NCBI GenBank assembly: GCA_000697335.1
Contig: JNEM01014839.1
Coordinates: 1 to 19,515 of the forward strand
Direction of reading: 5' to 3'
DNA: 19,515 nt
DNA from: Conidiobolus incongruus B7586
Lineage: Eukaryota; Entomophthoromycota; Entomophthoromycetes; Entomophthorales; Conidiobolaceae
A program made the position numbers and the translations under genes. The notes below the pieces were generated by a model. The model saw only the letters and a program-made list of their open reading frames with translations, was not told the DNA's origin and did not search any database. Shown piece after piece: positions 11,144 through 19,515 of this stretch; the stretch's first letter is position 1, and each line of letters starts with the position of its first letter.

Positions 11144-14100
11144 CTAGTAAACTGCAGGTTGTGCATTTGCCATAGATTTCCTTTTGATACTCCTTTTTCG
11201 GGATTCAATTAGACGATTGGATAGAAGTAGTACCAAATTATTTTGATTATGTTCTTCAATTATACGGAATTTGGTAAAGAAGTCATTCTTTAAAACTTGT
11301 AATAGATCGTATATTACAGTTTTAACCATCTTGTAAACTTCCTTAAACTCGGGATATCCATTGGGGCTGACTAAGTATTCACGAGGAACACTGACCAAAA
11401 TAGTATTGATGTCATACAATAAAATTTCAGGGTCCAATTCTTGGGAGGCTAACTTTGGACCAATAGCTCTATTTAATTTAGCAATGCATTTACAAATCAT
11501 CTCAGATAAGGACATCATACTATGTTCCGATAGTTGTACCTCCATCATATGGTTGGGATCATAGAGCTGCTGCAAAAGTGTGAACATGCAGCGGAATGCG
11601 CTATTGGGGCAACAATGATCAAGAATACGAACCATTAAAATATTCAATGCACGTGAGAATCCTAAAGAAGATTCTGAGTTACTAGTTTTGGATATTTCTA
11701 GCATTATCAAAATCTGATTAATTAAATCGTGTAAAGATGCTTCATCGATATTGCGTGCCAACTCAGAAGTTGAAAATATTTGGACAAGAGAATTGACTAA
11801 ATATTTGATCAATCGAGCATAGGCAGGAGAATCTGCAGGGAAGGGATTAAGATTTAGGAATCGAACTTTTTTCGCAATAGCCAAAACAATGCTATTTAGG
11901 TATGGTGAAATCACTTCAAATCCTCCTGATATTTGGCTTTCAAATTCTCTTAATCCTTCAAGACTTTGGTGAATATCAGGATCTGCAATTTGATCACCTA
12001 ATCGTTCCATAACTGCATTGGCAGGTACGATACTATATTTATCTTGATTCCTGGAGAAGTTATTTTGATATGGAGAAAGAGTGGGAAGGTTAGATTGTCT
12101 ATTATCAGATACTTGAGGAAGATCCAATCCGCTTATTTCTAAGCTAAGAGAATTATTTTGATGGTCAATAGGAGGATAATCCTTGGGGATTAATGGTGAA
12201 GCCAATGGTTGAGCAAAAGTTGACCTATTCCTTGGACTAGGTTGAGGGGGTACAGTACTGTATGGAGCGATTGGCGAAAATTCTGGAAAATCTGCTCTGG
12301 GTGGAGATTGAATAGGAGATATGGAAGTAGGTGTAGCATTTGATAAAGGTAGAGTAGCTGAATTTTGTTGAACTGAATCTTTACGTTGAAAAGAAAATAT
12401 ATGTGTACCAGGATTTTCAGGAGGTTTAGATGGTTCTACACTAGGTGTGACATTAGGTGTAATTCTCTTAAATCTTTCTTCTAAATAAGATTTTTCTTTG
12501 TCTCCAATTTTACCCAAGTATTTGTACACTGCTTCGCCAGTTAGTATATAAACTTCGGCAATAACATTGATAGCTCCAGTTCGAACACCGGCGTCTCGAT
12601 CAGCAATATGTTTGGCAATAATGGGTAAAGATTTAGATGGACCACATACAGAGATATCATTTTCTTTAATCAATCTAGCAAGTTCTTCAAGACATTCCGC
12701 TCGTACTTTAGAATTCTTTGACTTCAAACCAATCTCCATAATTTGGATAAATGCCTTGTTTAAAGGATATAAAGAATAAACTTGTTTAAATGTAGCACCA
12801 ACTTTGGCTTTCATCGCTTCTTTGTTATCTCCCATTTTACTAATGATAGCTGGGAGGAAAACAGCAGCTTCATTATCAGGTAGAGAGTATCCAAATTTAG
12901 AAAGGAACTGCAATAATTGTTCAAGAGTTTCCAGACATCTAAAGCATAATGTAGTTGCCGAATCGTGAATACGAAGTGTTAAGTATTTTAGGATTAAATC
13001 TGAATTATTGATAACTTTATCAACAAGGTCATTATATTCAATTTGATATTTATCAAGGCTATCATATTCAGAGCAGGTAATGATTTCATACAATGTATTG
13101 ACAGCACTCATGTATTCCTTGTCTTTGTAATGATCTGTGCTAAACATTGATTTTTTGAGTTCAGAGCTAAATGCGTTAGAAAATTGATCTTGGATATATG
13201 GAATTAAATCTGAGGGTAAAGAATCAAAAATCCATCTAGCTGGTTTTTCTCTAGCCAAACGTTGATCTTTGATCCGAGAATCTGATTGCAAAATTGGGAA
13301 AGTCAATGTATTTGAAGGTGCATTACTATTCGATCTCGATAAACCACTAGAAATTGTTGAGGGAGGACGTTTTCCTAGTAATGGAGCTTTCTTTTTAGGG
13401 GCAATATCAGCAGCAGAATCTGGTCTCGAGGAGGGTCCAGATGAAAGTTGTCTACCACCTAAACCAGCAGAATTAGATGAGCTCAAAGCAGAAGGAGGTC
13501 TTAAATTGTTAGATCCCGGTTTACTATCATGGAGAGTTGGTGAAGATGCTTCAGACCTCAAACTATCAATCAATGGAATAACGCTTTGTAAGGAGGCACC
13601 TTTTAAGGTGCTTGCCTTTTCTTTGATACTAGCAAATCCAACACTCTGCACTACGTATTTCAAGCAAGTTAGAGTCTGTTTTCTTACATCTGAATTTTTG
13701 TCTTGAAGAGATGATATAAGAGGAGAGACTAAGGGAAATAAATCAGGTAGCTTGTCCTTAAATAACTCTAAATTATCGGCCAACCACTTGGTAAGATCCT
13801 TTCTCTGGACTGAATTTTCAGGAACTAAAGCAGCTGAAATACCAGGAATCATCGGATCAACTTCGCATGCTTCACGTATCGAAGTCAAACAATTAAATGC
13901 AGCAGTTCGAACTTGGACTTTTTGATCGCTTAAACAGCCAGCAACAGGACCTACCAAAATTTTACATTGCTTGTCGAAAGGTTTGCCCATTGCTTTAGCT
14001 GTTTCACCAATAATATCCAATGCATTAATGACTAAATTTTTGTTGGCGTCCGCAAGACGAGCTTTCAGTAATCCAGCAAGATCTCCTAAAAATTAAATTG

Positions 14101-17100
14101 GAGTTAAAAACTGATATATAAATATAATCGGTACATATATTTGTACCTATTGTTGGTTTAATTCTCTTATTAGTGGAATCCAGAATCGCCATAACTGCAT
14201 CTAACCCTTCTTTACGTATTTTCCAGTTAGCATTATTAAGTTGTTCGGCAAGTTTGCTATTGATCTGAGGAGAAATGTCGACTCTTGGGAATAAATCATC
14301 CAATACATCATGAGTTCCAGCCCCAGCTTCATCACTTGCATTATTTGCAGATGGTGGAGGTGCACCTCTAGTGGGAGCTGCAGGGGTACGGCTAGAAACC
14401 TTATCAAATTCTTTGTCAATATTACTTAAGAGGTTTGGATTTAAATCTTCGACAGATTTTCGAAGAGCTAAAACATCATTAGAATAATTCGAATGATATA
14501 ATTTGTTAATATATACCTGGGCCAATATAAAGTCTGAGTTCAGCCAATAGTGAAATAGCATTTGAACGTACAGTCGCGTTAGAAGATCCAAGAAGAGTTT
14601 TGATAAAGTCAACAAGAGCAGGAGTACTTAAACCTGCAATTCCAAATTCTACAAGTGTATTTTTCATCCAATTTAATGCGTCAGCTTGAATTTTAGGGGC
14701 CTTTTGAGCTTTTATAGGATGATAGACTGTAGTAAATCGTTAATATAATTTGTATTGGTTTTGTATTAGTTAATCATTACCTTGAGAAAATACAAATTGT
14801 AGCGAAGTAGCTTCAGCAAATGCAACCAAGGCATCACCAGCTGGACCTTTGAGCTTAATATCACCTAATTTATCGGCGAGGACTAATCACTTTCAATATA
14901 TGACAATTAATGACAAATTAGTTAAATTTACTTGGAATAGCTAATGATGCAGCTCCAGCCGAAAATGAAGGGATCTTCTCTGCCAAAAGAGTGAAAATAC
15001 CAAATACCTTGGAAGTAACCTAAATTATAAAGTTAGTATTACTGTTAAATTAATATAATATAACTTACTTGGAAGTTACTTTCTTTAGGACCTGGTTTCT
15101 TAATCATTTGTCTTATGATCAGTTCAGCAGGGACATCGCCAGGATTTTGGCTGTTAATATGGTCATGAATCGATTCAATAGCTATCCTATTATGAGTAAA
15201 GTAAATACAACAGTAACAAATTCAAAAATACCAGCTAAACGTGTTTTCCAAGCTGTAGAACTCAAATCTTCAATCAAATTGGTAGGAATATGATCACCAA
15301 TTAGACCATCTACATCATCTTGGTTGTATTTAAAAGATATTTTTTCTTCTCTGATTGGCTTGGAGGCAGAAGGTTTAACCCCAGAAGCGGTAGCGGTTGG
15401 TTTCTATGAAAAAAAATCAATACATGTCATTTATATTAAGTGAAGTTGAAATATACTTTGGCAGGTGGCTTAGATGAAGATAATTTAGGTGGCGCTTTGG
15501 ATGCTGGTGGGGCTTTAAGCGCCTCAGTAGAGCTCTTGGCTAAATCTGCTTCTACAGGCGGTTTCTTAGATGAAGAGAGAACAGGAGGTTTCTATTAATG
15601 TATATGAGAATTTAACTTTGCTATCTATAATTTATGTTATACCTTTAGCTTAGGGGCCGCACTAGGAGCAGAAACAGGTGGAGGAGGTTTGGCGACAGGG
15701 GCCGCAGTTTTGAGAGAAATAGTAGCTTTTTCTTTGTATTCATCAATCTTAGCTATTTTTTTAGAATCGGTTTTTTCCAAAAATGGCTTAATGAATTTGT
15801 CTCCAACAAGTTTAATCAAGGTACCAATTGCTTCGGCAGCACTTTCTCTAACTCCAGTATCACCATCATCAATACTTTTGAATAAGGGAGTACACAATGC
15901 TTTTATTTCTTGAGTAGATGGTGGCTGAGTTGTTAAAGTTGATAAAATTCGTGTGAGCCATTTTAAACTTTCGGCTCTAACATTTGGATTTTTATGACCA
16001 GCACCTGTAGAAATATCTTCAATCAAGTCAGATATTGTAACCTATTAAATATATTAAATAATTAATTAAAAATAGACGAAGTTTGATAATATTCTTACAC
16101 TTTTTGAAACAGAATCAAGTGTTTTTCTTAAAGGTTCAAGAACAGTGAGTTTTTTCTCTTTAAGCTTTTCAATAAGAGGAGGAACAACTGTAGGTTTATG
16201 CTGACTGAAATCTTTCCTAAGCCCCTGAGCAATCAAGCCGATACAAGTGATACATAGAACACCAACGTTGATATTTGCATCTGATATTTTCTTAGGATTA
16301 AAATTAGCTAAAAGAAATTGAAAAATATATTATTTTTTTTTGCTTACTCCAGCTAAGATAGAAATTAGTTCACCATAATTTCCATTATCAACTAATCTGG
16401 GAGTATCTAATGCAGCTTTTAATGGTTCAAGGGCTTCAACTCTTTCTTTCCATTTAGAAGATGCCTTAAAATAGGTTAGAGAAAATCCAAAATAATAAAG
16501 AGTTAGAATTACAATAAGCATGTAAAAATCTTTGGGCAATTTTTTGATAATATCTACAGGTTCGGCAAGATCATAAGGATCTATCACCACTGGTTCTTCC
16601 TCTATTTCATTATATTCATTATCTATTTAAAACTTAATAAAATGAGAAATTATTTAATATTTTTAAACTTACCATTTGTTTCAAATTCTTCAGTTGGTGG
16701 AGGAGCAGCAGCAGCAACAGCTTGTTGAGATCGTAATAACCTTGATGCAACTGGTTTTTCTCCAGCTAATTTATCAAATTCTGCTTGCAGATCTTTAAGC
16801 TAATGGAAAGTTTTTAATAACCTGCGTAATCAAATATTGTAAAGTATGAAATTACTTGAACAGGTTTTAAATCTTTGAGGGAAGGTTCTATAGCTTTTCC
16901 AAGCCATTTATATAATTCAATAGTGAGCTGAGATGCCTAATTGAATAATTAAACAAAATTTTCAAAGAAAATATCACAGTTATATACCTCTGCTCTAACG
17001 TTTTTATCAGAATGGCCAAATATTTTAGGTAAATGTTTCAATATTGGCTTCACGTCTACTGTTTTACAGCCAAATTGTCTATGAATTAATGAATTAGTAA

Positions 17101-17756
17101 TAGTTCCAAATATTTTTCTTGATTTGATTACTTGACAATTTCTTTTAATGCGTTGACACATCCTGTTACAACTTTGGCTAATTTATGACTTAAACCAGGG
17201 AGTAGAGCATCCTAAAAGTCATTAATTAATATTGAGGAACAGAATGTGTGGGTTTAGAAATCATACAATGACTGGATCAGGAACATCTGCCTCAACTAAC
17301 ATTAAAATAATATCTAATGATTTGGATTTAGTTCCAGCTCTCATCGCACCTAAACCTTTATCGATGATTGGGGGAATCACAGCTTCAGGCACACTAAGTA
17401 ACTTCATTTAGCAATTGAAATTAATTTGATTAAAAGAAGTTACCCTTTAATATCAGGTGCGTTTTCAACATATGCCAAAATACAAGCTAATCCAGCTTCT
17501 TGAGCTGCCATATTAGCATCTAAGGCGAAAGAATTAAGGGATCCTGTCCATTTTAAAAATTCATAACTTTCTGTCTCAGGATCTAGACTATTAAGTTTCT
17601 TTTTTAAGTCCTCATATCCTTCTAAACGAGCTTTCCAAGACTAGATTTAAAAATTGGAATAAAATCAGTATTATCAAAAAAACATGAAACTAAAAAAAGT
17701 ACTTTATGAGCAATTTTATCTTCAACGGAGAGTGAAGAAAAATCTTCTTCTGACAT
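11144..17756 (-). CDS. XMAP215/ch-TOG family microtubule polymerase with five TOG domains
   Basis: Nineteen exons on the minus strand give a 1885-residue protein, close to human ch-TOG and Dictyostelium DdCP224. The start MSEEDFSSLSVEDKIAHK, followed by SWKARLEGYEDL, is typical of the family. TOG arrays lie at about residues 1-225, 266-502, 590-820, 855-1082 and 1177-1447. Each has the conserved first-repeat tryptophan: W20, W294, W622, W880 and W1190. A basic Lys/Pro/Ser linker (about 503-590) follows TOG2 and probably binds the microtubule lattice. A Ser/Pro-rich linker (about 1448-1595) leads to the helical C-terminal domain (about 1596-1872), which in animals binds TACC partners, and then a basic tail near 1867-1875. 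TOG domains bind curved tubulin, and the protein speeds plus-end growth and spindle assembly. Ascomycete Stu2/Alp14 have only two TOGs, so this is the long form. Every intron was placed by GT-AG ends plus frame and family continuity. Exon 19 (14085-11144) alone carries 979 residues. The stop is TAG at 11146-11144. The family is certain; single splice sites are inferred without RNA data. Confidence 0.95.
12083..12094 (-). other. SxLP motif in the disordered linker of the XMAP215 protein
   Basis: Residues 1570-1573 read SNLP, preceded by RQ, in a region rich in Ser, Pro and Asn. This fits the [S/T]-x-[I/L]-P pattern by which many plus-end proteins bind EB1-type proteins. The motif is short and may be chance. 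Confidence 0.25.
15457..15591 (-). other. Symmetric exon 12 in the basic linker, possible cassette exon
   Basis: This 135-nt exon starts and ends in phase 0 and encodes 45 residues of Lys/Pro/Ser/Ala-rich linker between TOG2 and TOG3. It contains a near-repeat of SSSK-(K)-PP at both ends. Leaving it out would keep frame and only shorten the linker, so regulated skipping is possible. No direct evidence for skipping exists here. Confidence 0.45.
16465..16512 (-). other. Stop-free 48-nt intron in XMAP215 TOG2
   Basis: Donor GTAATT, branch-like TCTAACC and acceptor TTTTAAG bound a 48-nt segment with no stop in the reading frame. Retained, it encodes a hydrophobic run beginning VILTLYYFGF. Removed, it gives KLPKDFYMLIASSKWKER, the same spacing as KLPKDFY...KKWQER in animal members. 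That spacing argues strongly that it is an intron. Confidence 0.85.
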
Positions 17757-19515
17757 TATTAATCAATAAAACAATTAAATATCTCTAAATATAATTATTA
17801 AATATATGTAATATATATATATTTTTATTATAATGTTTACTTGATAAATTTATATTTTTTTGATTTTTTTAATAAAATAATTTGATTAAAATAATTTTTT
17901 ATATTAAAATATAATTAATAAACAAAGGATTATTCAATTTTTTATTTTTATTATATAAACATCAATTTTATGACTTCATTTAAAGATTTTATTTTTCTTT
18001 GATTGGTTGAATGAGTCGAATTTAATCAATGAATTAATTTATTTTGATAGAATTTTTAAGGATTGTTGAAATGGAAAGTTTAACATTATGATCAACATTA
18101 TAATTATTTAGTTTACTAGTCACAAAATGAATTCATGTCCTTTATGTTTTATTTTCTCAAGTCAAAATTATTATTTTATAATCAATGGTATTAGAGTTAA
18201 GTTTAAAAATTATAAATATTAGTGATTCCAAGTAAATTTAATTTAAATATCAATTAAATAGATTAGTATTTTTTTAGATTTAATTTATAAGATTTGATAA
18301 TACATATAGTAGTAATAATTATAACCAAAAATTATATTATATCGTATATTACTTAACAAATAAATTATAAAACTATACTAGACCAAATCAATTATAAATA
18401 TCTCGAATCAATTAATTGTGTTAAATTCATCAAAATATTGACACATATTTTAAGCATTTAAGTGCATTTCAGTTGATCAGTTACTCTATATGGCATATCT
18501 TTTTAGCTGAAAAATTTGAAAGATCTAATATTAAATTATATAATTATAATATTTAAAATTCTTTATATTGAGAAAATATGAAACTAGATTATTTTTCAAA
18601 TATAATTTTGAATCATTTAAATATTAACTATTTTATATTAATTTATTTATTTATAAAATATTGAAAAATATTTAAAAAATTATGTGCTTACACTTTTAAT
18701 TTAATTTAATAGCATTCATATAAAAAAACTTCAATCTTCAATTATTATAATTATTTTCATTATTCACTTTGATTCATATATTTTATTTATTGGAAATATT
18801 TAAACTTGAGTGCAAGGTAGAACGAATATTCTAAATCCAATAAACACATTTATATAAGGTTCAATATTTCAATATATATTCACCTTGATAAATAATATTA
18901 TTTCAATAATCTAAATATATAATATCTTTTCTTTAATAGAGTAAAATTTAATTATTGAAATTAATTTAAAAAGTAGTAAAAGTGTTTATTTTATATACTA
19001 TAACTCAGATGGTTAACCTTTAAATAAAAATACATTGTATTCAAGTTTAATATTGCTTTATATATATTAATTTAAATACTATATTCTATAATAATATTTT
19101 ATAATGTCAAATTTTTAGAAATAATAAAATTTGAATGATAGATACTTTATAAACATAAAATATTATATTATATTTTGAAGTAATTTAAATTATAGTAAAT
19201 ATTGTTTTTTGAATTTTTTATATATTTAATAAATAATATATAATTATATTTTATATTAAAATTATATATTTTTATATGTAATATAGATTTTTACTAATGA
19301 TCATATTTGATTTTAAATAATATAATTAATTTATAATTAAAACTAATATTAAAATATATAAAATATAGAAATCAAAATATAATATAAAATAAATATTCTT
19401 CTATTATTAATAGCTATTTATTATATTATTAACAAGCTACTAATATCTAATAAACAAATTTTTTTAAAAATAAATTAAATTTTTATATAGTTTTTTTATA
19501 TATTTATTTTTATTT
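17757..19515. other. AT-rich upstream spacer of the XMAP215 gene
   Basis: About 1.76 kb of extremely AT-rich DNA, most extreme after 19185. The presumed promoter lies directly above 17756 but no distinct element can be picked out. A string near 19004-19055 recalls a tRNA D-arm but does not fold as a tRNA. I see no exon or repeat. Confidence 0.65.

Larger units (their letters stand above)
14086..17702 (-). other. Intron-dense 5' part of the XMAP215 gene: intron map
   Basis: Eighteen introns of 48-62 nt, in transcript order: 17702-17641, 17443-17394, 17266-17212, 17131-17079, 16987-16937, 16855-16800, 16672-16623, 16512-16465, 16347-16291, 16098-16042, 15642-15592, 15456-15404, 15231-15182, 15068-15020, 14931-14883, 14780-14727, 14516-14468, 14146-14086. 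All start GT and end AG. Exon lengths add up to 5658 coding bases including the stop, a multiple of three. Branch-like sites include TACTAAC in the intron at 15068-15020 and TCTAACC in the one at 16512-16465. Introns 2, 9 and 13 pass an upstream AG to keep frame. Confidence 0.85.

Noticed and set aside
13269-13706. A 145-codon plus-strand open frame.
   Set aside because: It is antisense to the Ser/Pro-rich linker in XMAP215 exon 19 and looks like a shadow of that composition, with no family features.
16330-16590. A short protein with a membrane helix in this stretch.
   Set aside because: The hydrophobic run is the stop-free intron 16465-16512 and the rest is XMAP215 TOG2.
19003-19060. A tRNA-like string (TAACTCAGATGGTTAA followed by TATTCAAGTTT).
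   Set aside because: The acceptor and T-arm do not pair and the internal promoter boxes have several mismatches.
1-19515. CRISPR arrays, operons, bacterial promoters or an organelle genome.
   Set aside because: No direct-repeat arrays are present, and spliceosomal introns with nuclear housekeeping genes (RPB5, XMAP215) show eukaryotic nuclear DNA despite the AT-richness.

Overview
The window looks like nuclear DNA from a very AT-rich, intron-containing eukaryote, most likely a fungus outside the well-known ascomycete groups, or a close relative of fungi. Three points support this. The spacers are extremely AT-rich (bases 1-60 hold 4 G/C, against 24 of 60 in the coding stretch 4801-4860). All 22 introns I could place are short GT-AG introns of 48-62 nt, several with CTAAC/TTAAC-like branch sites. 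The first gene is an Egh1/EGCrP2-type GH5 glucosidase, a family best known from fungi. I cannot name the species. The third gene has five TOG domains, unlike the two-TOG Stu2/Alp14 of ascomycetes, which argues against a typical ascomycete.

Layout. 1-4003 is AT-rich spacer with one GC-richer island (617-1054) that looks like a solo LTR fossil. 4004-6242 (+) is a two-exon gene for a cytosolic GH5_12 steryl-beta-glucoside/glucosylceramide glucosidase with both catalytic glutamates. 6243-7178 is a convergent spacer. 7179-7968 (-) is the four-exon gene for the shared RNA polymerase subunit RPB5/RPABC1; most of its N-terminal half lies in short exons that a plain ORF scan misses. 7969-11143 is a 3.2 kb spacer with two GC-richer islands of unknown nature and two short palindromes just upstream of RPB5. 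11144-17756 (-) is a 19-exon gene for a full-length (1885 aa) XMAP215/ch-TOG microtubule polymerase. 17757-19515 is AT-rich spacer upstream of that gene.

The three genes are ordinary housekeeping genes (steryl glucoside/sphingolipid turnover, transcription, microtubule growth). They do not form an operon-like or functional cluster. I see no convincing undescribed system. The points most worth a second look are the five-TOG architecture, the strong 5' bias of introns, a stop-free intron that mimics a membrane segment, introns that skip an upstream AG, and the GC-richer islands in the spacers.
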